Shown here: positions 56,017 to 64,000 of the stretch, piece by piece | How the letters are laid out: each line of letters opens with the position of its first letter | Position numbering within the stretch: the first letter of the stretch is position 1 | Made by a program: the position numbers and the translations under genes | Notes under the pieces: generated by a model | What the model saw: the letters and a program-made list of their open reading frames with translations, nothing else | What the model was told of the DNA's origin: nothing | Databases searched by the model: none | Assembly (NCBI RefSeq): GCF_000014965.1 | Contig: NC_008554.1 | Location: 2,840,001 to 2,904,000 of the forward strand | DNA: 64,000 nt | Direction of reading: 5' to 3' | Source: Syntrophobacter fumaroxidans MPOB | GTDB lineage: Bacteria; Desulfobacterota; Syntrophobacteria; Syntrophobacterales; Syntrophobacteraceae

Positions 56017-56046
56017 CATCCTCCGGCCCGGCCGGGCCGGAGGATG
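56017..56046. repeat. Perfect 30-bp GC-rich palindrome, copy A
   Basis: CATCCTCCGGCCCGG and its exact reverse complement are joined without spacer. An identical palindrome is at 61850-61879. It follows the repeat gtgaaaagtgtaggtttgac and lies just after the stop of the phospholipase-like gene, so it may act as a hairpin terminator or mobile-element end. Confidence 0.6.
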
Positions 56047-56080
56047 ATCCGCCTGAGAACATTACGCCCTCAGCGCCCCA

Positions 56081-58339
56081 TCAGGGGAAATTGATGGTGA
56101 CGGGATACGGGCCTTCCGCATTTTCCGGCGGTGCGGGGAACTGGTCCGCATTGTAGATGTAGTAAGGATAGTAGCGAATGAAATAGCTCATCTGGTGCTG
56201 GATGATCCCCCGGTACTGGTAGACCGGGGTGTCTTTCCACAGGGGACCGTCCAGTTCCTGGTAGACCACGGAGGGCATATCGTAGGTCCAGAGCCCATTG
56301 TCCACGGTAAAGTCATCCGGGTAGGGCCACCCCGGAGGATAGGGCTTGGAGACGAGGTGGTCTCTCACATAGTACCCGCCGGGGACGTCGGTGAGCAAAA
56401 TGACGCGAAAGTATCGCGCCGGCGGCATATCCTGGACGCTCACCACCATCGGCGTGCCGGCACCGGGAGCGCTGCCCGAAAAGCCGAGCTCCTCGCTGAT
56501 CGAAACCGGCCGGAAGAAATCATAATCCTCCACGTTCGGGTCGTTTTCGATCTCCTCGGCCTTTCTGAGCTCGCCGTTGAGCAGGAAGTAATCCGTGCTG
56601 TTCCAGTAGGAGAGGTGCTGCGGTTCGCACAAATCCTTCATCCCCACGGCAACCGCGTCCTGCTCCGCGCCCAGTTTCCCTTTGTAAACCACCTTCAGAT
56701 AGAGGTCCGTGATACCGGGAGGAATGGGGTTTGCGGTGAAATCGAACGTGCATTCAAGCCCGGGCGAGCCCGAGGTGAGGGATTCCACCTGCAGGGGAGC
56801 GGACACCGAGTAGGAGTAGTATTCATCCCTTGAATCCATCGTCGGCGGATCGGCGGACAGGTCCGCCTGGTAGTTCGTCCTGAGCCTGTACTGGGCGATC
56901 GCCACCAGTTGCCCGGGCTGTCCCGCATCGTTGGTCGCCTCCTCGCCGGCCGTTGCGTTGCGCACCCTCGCCTTGATGAAGCGAAAACCCTGAGCCGCAT
57001 TGAGGCCGTCGATGATGGAATAGACGAACTCGGGTGGAGCCGTGATCTCCAACTGCCCCCGGAAGAAATAGTTCAGCAGGGCCGCCGAATACCCCACGGC
57101 GCGAGGAAGTAGCTTGGATGCGTACTCCTTCAGGCATTCCTCATCCAGCAGGAGGGTCCTGACGGATACGGCAGATTCCAGAGGATCCAACTCGGAAAAA
57201 TATATCGTCAAGTACGACGGCTTGAGGAAGTGGGCTATCGCTTCTCCATCCCCTGTTTTTGCTATATAGAAAGACGTGTCCGGTTTGTTGTCCTCCCCGA
57301 CGACCATCTGCGGTTGCAGCACACCGTCCAGGTAATACTGAAGGTTCGTGCTCGACTTTCTCGGGTAAGGCTGATAGTGCACGTCGTTTGAAGAATCTTC
57401 GTCACTGAGGTAGTCCTCCGCAAGTATCGTATTTCCGCTCACGAAATTGATGTTGGTGTATTCGGCCAATCCCACCGCTTGAGCGTTCAGCGAGATGCCC
57501 GGGTTCGTGCCGTCGTAGTTGTTGGTGTCCCAGAACCGGGTCACGGACTTTTCGCTCAAGTCCCCGCCGGAAGCAGTGCCGGCCACACCGTTCACCTTGA
57601 CGTAGTCCTCGAATCGCTCATAGACCCATTCCTTTGGCCGATACCATGTCGACAAAGTTATCCCCTTCCAGTCCAGGTGAGCTTTGAAGTCGTTCCGGAC
57701 GTGGGAGGGCACGGCCATATCCTGCAGAAGATGGAGGACCTGCCCCAGGGACCACGCGCTCATCGCCATGTAGTAGTGTCTCTTTTCATCGCCGTTCAGA
57801 CCGAGGGCTTCCGGGATGCCGGGCTCGCCGTGGAACTCCGACCTGCCTTGAAAGTCCCTGCCGGTGAGCGACATGTAATAGAATTCCCTGGCGTGGTCCC
57901 AATCGCGCTCGTTGGTCCCCCCCGTCACCTTTACTCCACCCGGAGCGGGCTCGCGATAGGCCGTGGCGTACGCGACGGCGGAAGTGACGGGGATGTCGAC
58001 ACAATACAGGCTCACATACCAGGGTTCGTCGCTCATCCCCGATTCCGTCCAGGACAGATCGTTGCGGGGATTGTGAAAATGATTGGAAGCCCGGCATATG
58101 GGAACATCCTCCCGATCAGCCCCGAATGTCAGCCAGTCTAGCGTCGGCCGACCGTGCAAGGGAGTATCCAAACCCTGCGGCAAGATTAGTTTGTCCTTGA
58201 AGTGTGAATCAAGGCTGGCTCTTACTTGTCGAACAGCAGAGTCAGTCAACGCGGGATGAGTCTCCCGATTGTCAAACGCTTCAACACTGGTATAACCGAA
58301 CAAAAAAAGAATAGAGATTAAATAAAGTAGTCTTCTCAT
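56081..58339 (-). CDS. Secreted zinc-dependent phospholipase C / P1 nuclease-like protein, copy A
   Basis: 752 aa; signal peptide 1-21 (cleavage near SVEAF). The N-terminal half has metal-ligand-like patterns THPALTDSAV, ASNHFHNP and HLLQDMAVPSHVRND (H-x3-D-x5-H), as in zinc-dependent phospholipase C and P1 nuclease. The C-terminal ~346 residues (ASKLLPRAVGYSAALLNYFF onward) are a beta-rich region almost identical to that of the gene at 61913-63943, whereas the N-terminal half differs. GGGAGAAG before ATG 58339. First gene of module A. Confidence 0.72.
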   Translation of the reverse strand: MRRLLYLISILFLFGYTSVEAFDNRETHPALTDSAVRQVRASLDSHFKDKLILPQGLDTPLHGRPTLDWLTFGADREDVPICRASNHFHNPRNDLSWTESGMSDEPWYVSLYCVDIPVTSAVAYATAYREPAPGGVKVTGGTNERDWDHAREFYYMSLTGRDFQGRSEFHGEPGIPEALGLNGDEKRHYYMAMSAWSLGQVLHLLQDMAVPSHVRNDFKAHLDWKGITLSTWYRPKEWVYERFEDYVKVNGVAGTASGGDLSEKSVTRFWDTNNYDGTNPGISLNAQAVGLAEYTNINFVSGNTILAEDYLSDEDSSNDVHYQPYPRKSSTNLQYYLDGVLQPQMVVGEDNKPDTSFYIAKTGDGEAIAHFLKPSYLTIYFSELDPLESAVSVRTLLLDEECLKEYASKLLPRAVGYSAALLNYFFRGQLEITAPPEFVYSIIDGLNAAQGFRFIKARVRNATAGEEATNDAGQPGQLVAIAQYRLRTNYQADLSADPPTMDSRDEYYSYSVSAPLQVESLTSGSPGLECTFDFTANPIPPGITDLYLKVVYKGKLGAEQDAVAVGMKDLCEPQHLSYWNSTDYFLLNGELRKAEEIENDPNVEDYDFFRPVSISEELGFSGSAPGAGTPMVVSVQDMPPARYFRVILLTDVPGGYYVRDHLVSKPYPPGWPYPDDFTVDNGLWTYDMPSVVYQELDGPLWKDTPVYQYRGIIQHQMSYFIRYYPYYIYNADQFPAPPENAEGPYPVTINFP

Positions 58340-58340
58340 A

Positions 58341-58916
58341 CTACTTCTCCCTGTTTTTCCTGGCCCATTCGGCAGCCAACTCCCATTCTCCCTTGATAGC
58401 AGCAGTGAAAATTGGTGTTCTCATTGGAGCTCCAATATTAGCAGTGAAAACGGCATGCAATTCTCTCGAGTTCTGCTCTCTTAACGGTTCCAATCGTATT
58501 ATCATACCATCCCTTGGTGTGAAATCAGTACGCTTTTTCATTGTAGGAAAGATCCGTTCGTTGCCCGTCCAAATATACTCTTTCGGGAAGATACGCACGC
58601 TGCTCCAGCAGACATACCCCTTTTTGTAAACGACCATTCTGTATTCCTGAACAGCCAGGAGCGATGCATATATGGGCAACTTGAAACGGCCCCGGACATC
58701 CGAGACGTCTTCAGCTTCTTCAGTCGTCACCGTACCCGCCAGGCCCGGAGGCCCCGGTCCCGGCTCCATCCATAAGATGGTCGCCACGGCATTCTCGATG
58801 GGCTCTCCGGTTTCGGCGTCCACGACCTGGCCCGCAACCATCCATCTCATGGGCCAGGAGATCAGGACCAGCACCAGGATCACCGCAGCCACCGCGGGCA
58901 GGTAACGTTTCAACAT
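58341..58916 (-). CDS. Membrane-anchored carboxypeptidase-regulatory-like protein, copy B
   Basis: 191 aa; the paralogue of 53466-54041: same length, same N-terminal membrane segment and GQVVDAETGEPIENAVATIL, with scattered substitutions throughout. Its TAG stop is one base from the start of the next gene, suggesting one long transcript across the two modules. Confidence 0.72.
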   Translation of the reverse strand: MLKRYLPAVAAVILVLVLISWPMRWMVAGQVVDAETGEPIENAVATILWMEPGPGPPGLAGTVTTEEAEDVSDVRGRFKLPIYASLLAVQEYRMVVYKKGYVCWSSVRIFPKEYIWTGNERIFPTMKKRTDFTPRDGMIIRLEPLREQNSRELHAVFTANIGAPMRTPIFTAAIKGEWELAAEWARKNREK

Positions 58917-58947
58917 CGCTCATGTGCCTCCATGCAACCGTCGTGAC

Positions 58948-61500
58948 TCAAAATCGGTCTATGCCCCATATGCCGGCGGCATCCCTCAGGAAATAAACGT
59001 AGTAGGTGATGTCGTAGACCTGCCCCTGCACCTGTTCCTCGCGCTTGATCCTGTACTTGGCCGTTCCGCCCTTCGCATAGATCAACTCGATTTCCCGCAT
59101 CCCCGAGGCGATGGAGGGCAAGCCCGCCGCCAGGTGCTCGAAGACCTCACCGTAGCGTTCCCTGGAACTTGCCGCAAAATACGCCAGGGCGCCCGGGGAA
59201 TTCCCCGCGATCAGAGCGGCCTTCATTCCATCCCATTTGGCCTGGAGCAGGGCGTCCAGGTTGTTCCGGTTCAATACCACGATGGCCGCCGTGTCCGCGC
59301 GGACGTTGTTCAGATTGTCCACCGCCTCCACCGTGAAATAATAGATCCCCTCCACGCTCAACCGCACCTTGTATTCCTTGGCCCCGGTCTCGAGATATTC
59401 GGGTTCCGCCGGCCCCGCGCAACCGATCGTCGACTGGCTGAAGCTGAAGGAACCGCGCACCCCAAGCGTCACCTCGAGGGAAGGAATGCCCGATTCGACG
59501 TTGGCCGCGATCCTGATGGTATCCGCACTCGGATCCGCGTTCACGACAACCGATGCCTCCAGCGCATTGCCGTCCGTATCCGCGGCCCTGGCGGTCAGGG
59601 TGTTTTCACCTTCGACCAGCACCACGTGATTGGCGACGAACTCATTGCCGTAGACCTCCGCCGTCACTCCGTTGACGGTGACCCCGGTCTCGGCGCCCGT
59701 CGCATTGGAAACGGTGCCTCGCACCATCACCGCTGCGCCTTCGATGAAGGCGCCCTCCGAAGGAGAAACAATCGTGAGAGACAGGGCGGCAAGAGCGTTC
59801 ACCGTGACCTTGACGGCGGCCGATGCGCTCCCCCCGTTGCCGTCGTCGACGGTGTACGTGAAACCGTCCTCACCGCTGAACCCGGCGTTGGGCGAATAGA
59901 CGAGGACGCCGTTCGCGCCGCCGGACACGCTCCCGTTGGCCCCCTGCGTGAAGCCCGATACCAGCAGGGTGTTTCCGTCGGGGTCCGTATCGTTGGCGAG
60001 AACCGCGATGTCGACGGCTTTCCCCGCCTCAGTGCTCGCCGAGTCGTCAGCGGCCGCGGGAGGATGGTTCACCGCGTTCACCGTGATCGAAACCGCTGCC
60101 GCCGCGGAGTCCGCTTTACCGTCATTCACCTTGAATTCAAAAGCATCGGGGCCGTGATACCCGGCCGCCGGCGTGTAGGTCAGGTTCGGCGCCGTGCCGC
60201 TGAGCGTCCCGTGAGCGGGCGAGGTCGTCACCGTGAAGCTCAGGGTATCCCCGTCCGCGTCCGTTCCCGTCAAGGTGATCGAGACCGCCGTGTCCTCGTT
60301 CGTGCTCAACGTCTGCGCGTTCGCCACCGGCGCATCGTTTGCCGAGGTGACCGTGATCGAAACCGCTGCCGCCGCGGAGTCCGCTTTACCGTCGTTCACC
60401 TTGAACGCAAAGCCGTCCGATCCGCTGTAGTTCGCCGCCGGCGTGTAGGTCAGGTTCGGCGCCGTGCCGCTGAGCGTCCCGTGAGCGGGCGGGGCCGTCA
60501 CCGTGAAGCTCAGGGTATCCCCGTCCGCGTCCGTTCCCGTCAAGGTGATCGAAACCGCCGTGTCCTCGTTCGTGCTCAACGTCTGGGCGTTCGCCACCGG
60601 CGCATCGTTTGCCGAGGTGACCGTGATGGTGACCGTGCCTGTCGCCGTGGCCCCATGGTCGTCTTGCACCGTGTAGGTGAACTGGTCCGTTCCGGTGAAT
60701 CCGGGCTCCGGCGTGTAGGTCGCCGTCCCGTCCGCGTTGGCCGAGACCGCCCCGTGGGCGCCCTGGGTGACGCCGGCAAGGACCAGGCCGCTCCCCGTGT
60801 CGTTTGCCAGCACGTTGACCGTCACCGGAGTCCCCTCCGGCGTCGAGGCGACGTCATCCCCGGCCGCGGGACCCGACCCCCCGACCGTCACGGTCGTCTC
60901 CGCGCTGACGACCTCGTGGTGGCCGTAGGCGTATATCGTGTAAGTGGTGGTCCGCCGGGGCCGGACCTTCCGTGAACCGGTGGGCGCAACCCACCCCACC
61001 CCGTGGTCGATCACGCAGATTGTCGCGTCGGTCGAGCTCCACGTCAAGGTCGACGATCCCCCCGGAGCAATGGTCTGCGGCGAAGCCGAAAGGCTCACGC
61101 TCGGGTGGCGATGGTCCACGATGGTCACTGTAAGGAAACTCCCGGGCTTGCCCTCGAGCCGCACCCCAATTTCATTGGAGGCATTGAGCGACACGCGGCG
61201 CCGGATGAGCGGGACGTGAGCCTTCAGCTCACCGGAGCTCACGATCTTCTTCCCGTTCAGGTATATGGTGCCGCTCGTCACCCGGTGCCGCCCGTAGAGC
61301 TCACCGTTGCGGATCCACACCTCGAATTCTGCTCCGGTCTCGGAACCGGCGAATCCCCTGGTGACCGTCATCGGCGGCCCCGAACCCCGCTCGAACCGCT
61401 CCGGTCCGAAAACGGGGGGATCGCACGCAGACCCGGGTTGAACGGGCAAAACCAACGCCAGGGAAAGAAAAACGACCAGGCAAAAGAGTTTTTTGAACAT
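58948..61500 (-). CDS. Secreted cadherin-repeat surface protein
   Basis: 850 aa from ATG 61500, where AGGAGGAGTC and a signal peptide (FLSLALVLPVQPGSAC) agree; the frame to 61851 merely reads through the upstream repeat. After an N-terminal ~120 residues and an Ig-like PKD-type segment (VSLSASPQTIAPGGSSTLTW) come four cadherin/VCBS-type repeats with AxDDxAS..G or DxDGDTLSF patterns. Two of them are almost identical (SANDAPVANAQTLSTNEDTA, about 90 residues each). The C-terminal ~250 residues include SLTIVSPSEGAFIEG and end DAAGIWGIDRF. Likely adhesion or matrix role outside the cell. Confidence 0.8.
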   Translation of the reverse strand: MFKKLFCLVVFLSLALVLPVQPGSACDPPVFGPERFERGSGPPMTVTRGFAGSETGAEFEVWIRNGELYGRHRVTSGTIYLNGKKIVSSGELKAHVPLIRRRVSLNASNEIGVRLEGKPGSFLTVTIVDHRHPSVSLSASPQTIAPGGSSTLTWSSTDATICVIDHGVGWVAPTGSRKVRPRRTTTYTIYAYGHHEVVSAETTVTVGGSGPAAGDDVASTPEGTPVTVNVLANDTGSGLVLAGVTQGAHGAVSANADGTATYTPEPGFTGTDQFTYTVQDDHGATATGTVTITVTSANDAPVANAQTLSTNEDTAVSITLTGTDADGDTLSFTVTAPPAHGTLSGTAPNLTYTPAANYSGSDGFAFKVNDGKADSAAAAVSITVTSANDAPVANAQTLSTNEDTAVSITLTGTDADGDTLSFTVTTSPAHGTLSGTAPNLTYTPAAGYHGPDAFEFKVNDGKADSAAAAVSITVNAVNHPPAAADDSASTEAGKAVDIAVLANDTDPDGNTLLVSGFTQGANGSVSGGANGVLVYSPNAGFSGEDGFTYTVDDGNGGSASAAVKVTVNALAALSLTIVSPSEGAFIEGAAVMVRGTVSNATGAETGVTVNGVTAEVYGNEFVANHVVLVEGENTLTARAADTDGNALEASVVVNADPSADTIRIAANVESGIPSLEVTLGVRGSFSFSQSTIGCAGPAEPEYLETGAKEYKVRLSVEGIYYFTVEAVDNLNNVRADTAAIVVLNRNNLDALLQAKWDGMKAALIAGNSPGALAYFAASSRERYGEVFEHLAAGLPSIASGMREIELIYAKGGTAKYRIKREEQVQGQVYDITYYVYFLRDAAGIWGIDRF
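60070..60625. repeat. Two nearly identical tandem repeats (about 275 bp each) inside the cadherin-repeat gene
   Basis: gatcgaaaccgctgccgccg recurs about 276 bases apart (about 60086 and 60356), and gtgtcctcgttcgtgctcaa recurs likewise (about 60291 and 60561). The repeat units match over most of their length, indicating recent duplication or homogenisation. Confidence 0.65.
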
Positions 61501-61912
61501 GACTCCTCCTGCTGCTTGAGTTCCTGTTCGAGCGTCGATTGATCCGATACGCCGTATGTGTCGGTAAAGACGGGCTTGCCCAAATTTGGCGGCCGCGAGA
61601 GGGGCCCCGCCCATCTTTCCGGATTCGCTCCTGCCAGAAAATGATCGTGAGAACAGGCTGTGTGACACATCCGATCGCCCTGGAATCCCGTTTGCGTCGG
61701 AACGATGCGCGGTGAGCGCGGCTTTATCGTGCCCGCGATCACGCCCGCAAAACGGCGCAGGCATGCAAACCGGTACGGGACGATTTTCACGCTTTACGGT
61801 AAGCCCCGGGTTCATGCCGAAAAGTGAAAAGTGTAGGTTTGACCCCGGCATCCTCCGGCCCGGCCGGGCCGGAGGATGATCCGCCTGAGAACATTACGCC
61901 TTCAGCGCCCCA
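61501..61912. other. Intergenic DNA of module B with repeats
   Basis: From about 61712 this stretch is nearly identical to 55884-56080. It contains the dispersed repeat gtgaaaagtgtaggtttgac (61805-61848) and the palindrome 61850-61879. No gene is supported. Confidence 0.55.
61850..61879. repeat. Perfect 30-bp GC-rich palindrome, copy B
   Basis: Identical to 56017-56046: exact 15-bp arms without spacer, directly after the tgtaggtttgacccc repeat and just downstream of the phospholipase-like gene. Confidence 0.6.
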
Positions 61913-63943
61913 TCAGGGGAAATTGATGGTGACGGGATACGGGCCTTCCGCATTTTCCGGCGGTGCGGGGAACTGGTCCGCATTGTAGATGTAGTAAGGA
62001 TAGTAGCGAATGAAATAGCTCATCTGGTGCTGGATGATCCCCCGGTACTGGTAGACCGGGGTGTCTTTCCACAGGGGACCGTCCAGTTCCTGGTAGACCA
62101 CGGAGGGCATATCGTAGGTCCAGAGCCCATTGTCCACGGTAAAGTCATCCGGGTAGGGCCACCCCGGAGGATAGGGCTTGGAGACGAGGTGGTCTCTCAC
62201 ATAGTACCCGCCGGGGACGTCGGTGAGCAAAATGACGCGAAAGTATCGCGCCGGCGGCATATCCTGGACGCTCACCACCATCGGCGTGCCGGCACCGGGA
62301 GCGCTGCCCGAAAAGCCGAGCTCCTCGCTGATCGAAACCGGCCGGAAGAAATCATAATCCTCCACGTTCGGGTCGTTTTCGATCTCCTCGGCCTTTCTGA
62401 GCTCGCCGTTGAGCAGGAAGTAATCCGTGCTGTTCCAGTAGGAGAGGTGCTGCGGTTCGCACAAATCCTTCATCCCCACGGCAACCGCGTCCTGCTCCGC
62501 GCCCAGTTTCCCTTTGTAAACCACCTTCAGATAGAGGTCCGTGATACCGGGAGGAATGGGGTTTGCGGTGAAATCGAACGTGCATTCGAGCCCGGGCGAG
62601 GCCGAGGTGAGGGATTCCACCTGCAGGGGAGCGGACACCGAGTAGGAATAGTACTCATCCCTTGAATCCATCGTCGGCGGATCGGCGGACAGGTCCGCCT
62701 GGTAGTTCGTCCTGAGCCTGTACTGGGCGACCGCCACCAGTTGCCCGGGCTGTCCCGCATCGTTGGTCGCCTCCTCGCCGGCCGTTGCGTTGCGCACCCT
62801 CGCCTTGATGAAGCGAAAACCCTGAGCCGCATCGAGGCCGTCGATGATGGAATAGACGAACTCGGGTGGAGCCGTGATCTCCAACTGCCCCCGGAAGAAA
62901 TAGTTCAGCAGGGCCGCCGAATACCCCACGGCGCGAGGAAGCAGCTTGGATGCGTAGTCCTTATAAACCTCGCCGTCCAATACAAAGGGGTATTGCCAGC
63001 AGGGGGTACCTGCCGAGCAATCCTCTGTGAAATAGCCTGCCACAGCGAGGCGATGAGGTACCGCCGCCCGGATGTTACGCAGATAGACCTTCCGGTCGAC
63101 GTTTCCGTCCTCTCGGACAACCGTCTCCGGGTTTTTCCAATCGAGACTGAAATAGTTTGTGTCTTCGATGTTGGGATGAGGGTATTCAGAGGTCTCGAAT
63201 ATGGTGTCGCTGCTGAAGAAATAGGCATTGGTGTACTCCGCCAAGCCATGGATGTCTTCCGAAGGGTTTGTGCCGTCGTAGAAATCCTGGTCCCATAAGG
63301 CGGTTATGGGTATCATGCCGTTCTGCACGGCATGGCTGAATATATCAGTCGAAACTGAAAGGGATTCGAAGTTCAGCAACCCCTTGACATCCTGATATTT
63401 GGCCCATGTTTCATATGCTTCGGGACGAGGATGCGCATCATCCCGAACGTGAGCGGGTACCGCAAGATCGGCGACCAAATGCATCAACCTCCCGAGCGAA
63501 GTGAACATCAGTGCCCATTCAGCCTCGTTACCGCTCGTGAGCGCCTGGGAATACAATCGTCTTGCATCCTGCCAGGTCCGGTCCACATCGTAGCCCTTTT
63601 GGGCCCAGATTACGGATGATTCTCCGAGAATACCGTTTTTCAGGCCTGCCTCATCCCACGGCTTCAATGGATCATGGAAGTGATAGAAATAACAAGGAAA
63701 ATCATCTTCTCGGGTACCTCCCTCTTCGACCAGAAAAACCAGTGACAAACCCTGAAATTTCGTCTCAATCCCTTCTCCGAACCCAAGCTGCCCCCTCATA
63801 TATGCATCCAGGTTTGAAGTTTCTACCGCCTTGGCATTCAAATGGCGGTGAACATAGCTCTCATCATAAGCATTTGCGGATTCATAACCGTATGCGAAAA
63901 ATACAACAACCATAAGAAAAAACGATCTGAGATAATGTTTCAT
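61913..63943 (-). CDS. Secreted zinc-dependent phospholipase C / P1 nuclease-like protein, copy B
   Basis: 676 aa; signal peptide 1-25 (SFFLMVVVFFAYGYESANA). AAGGAGG eight bases before ATG 63943. Metal-type motifs: YFYHFHDPLKPW and HLVADLAVPAHVRDDAHP (H-x3-D-x5-H). The C-terminal 346 residues match copy A with about three substitutions (for example GLDAAQG for GLNAAQG), while the N-terminal 330 residues are only distantly similar and shorter. It is the first gene of module B and of the minus-strand series in this window. Confidence 0.72.
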   Translation of the reverse strand: MKHYLRSFFLMVVVFFAYGYESANAYDESYVHRHLNAKAVETSNLDAYMRGQLGFGEGIETKFQGLSLVFLVEEGGTREDDFPCYFYHFHDPLKPWDEAGLKNGILGESSVIWAQKGYDVDRTWQDARRLYSQALTSGNEAEWALMFTSLGRLMHLVADLAVPAHVRDDAHPRPEAYETWAKYQDVKGLLNFESLSVSTDIFSHAVQNGMIPITALWDQDFYDGTNPSEDIHGLAEYTNAYFFSSDTIFETSEYPHPNIEDTNYFSLDWKNPETVVREDGNVDRKVYLRNIRAAVPHRLAVAGYFTEDCSAGTPCWQYPFVLDGEVYKDYASKLLPRAVGYSAALLNYFFRGQLEITAPPEFVYSIIDGLDAAQGFRFIKARVRNATAGEEATNDAGQPGQLVAVAQYRLRTNYQADLSADPPTMDSRDEYYSYSVSAPLQVESLTSASPGLECTFDFTANPIPPGITDLYLKVVYKGKLGAEQDAVAVGMKDLCEPQHLSYWNSTDYFLLNGELRKAEEIENDPNVEDYDFFRPVSISEELGFSGSAPGAGTPMVVSVQDMPPARYFRVILLTDVPGGYYVRDHLVSKPYPPGWPYPDDFTVDNGLWTYDMPSVVYQELDGPLWKDTPVYQYRGIIQHQMSYFIRYYPYYIYNADQFPAPPENAEGPYPVTINFP

Positions 63944-64000
63944 CTCTATGACCTCCTTAAATACTCATTGAGTCAGGCCAATCTCTCTTCGTGCTTTTTT

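Noticed and set aside
58924-60975. 683-codon plus-strand frame opposite the cadherin-repeat gene
   Set aside because: Arg-rich repeated translation is the antisense of the cadherin repeats; no start site.

Overview
The window is GC-rich chromosomal DNA from an anaerobic bacterium. The best guess is a Syntrophobacter-like member of the former delta-proteobacteria (Desulfobacterota). That placement is inference from gene content: class I fumarase, groESL under a CIRCE element, a DUF3300/DUF2950 pair, a trehalose/maltooligosaccharide operon, and at least one selenocysteine-type in-frame TGA. No rRNA, tRNA or CRISPR array was found.

Layout. 1-1.6 kb: the tail of an unidentified gene, then arfB (ribosome rescue). 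1.6-8.2 kb: a minus-strand operon of a GntR regulator, a complete Liv-type ABC importer (binding protein, two permeases, two ATPases) and a nitrilase, which looks like uptake plus hydrolysis of a nitrile or amide. 9.2-12.8 kb: a small unknown protein with a radical SAM/SPASM maturase, a flavodoxin-fold reductase and PgpA. 12.9-24.5 kb: a DUF2950/DUF3300 envelope pair, a B12-type radical SAM enzyme, an ArnT-like glycosyltransferase, an AAA+ ATPase, an ATP-grasp ligase, an esterase, a DUF362 ferredoxin pseudogene and a DUF3467 protein. 24.6-29 kb: exonuclease III, a selenocysteine MsrA, a MATE exporter and a HAMP membrane protein. 29.4-34.7 kb: class I fumarase, an alpha/beta hydrolase, cysC, and a DUF1573 lipoprotein with an in-frame TGA. 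35-39.6 kb: thiol peroxidase, a PilZ protein, two lipoproteins and a BtaA-like protein. 39.7-41.8 kb: groES-groEL with CIRCE and promoter. 42.2-51.2 kb: a tightly overlapped operon of DUF5752, treT, treZ, a GH57 glycosidase and treY. 51.5-53.3 kb: a ClC channel with CBS domains.

53.5-64 kb is the accessory region. It holds two diverged tandem copies of a three-gene minus-strand module: a secreted phospholipase-C/P1-nuclease-like protein, a cadherin-repeat surface protein, and a small membrane-anchored carboxypeptidase-regulatory-like protein. The downstream copy has lost most of its cadherin gene and carries an IS1380-family insertion with a 4-bp target duplication. The two phospholipase-like genes have almost identical C-terminal 346 residues but unrelated-looking N-terminal halves.

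The strongest observations are the TGA at the catalytic cysteine of msrA, with the family reading frame continuing on both sides and a plausible SECIS hairpin just after it; a second TGA at the first Cys of the DUF1573 CGC motif; the duplicated secreted module; and a dispersed family of short palindromic, MITE-like repeats, one of which supplies the last codons of the esterase gene.
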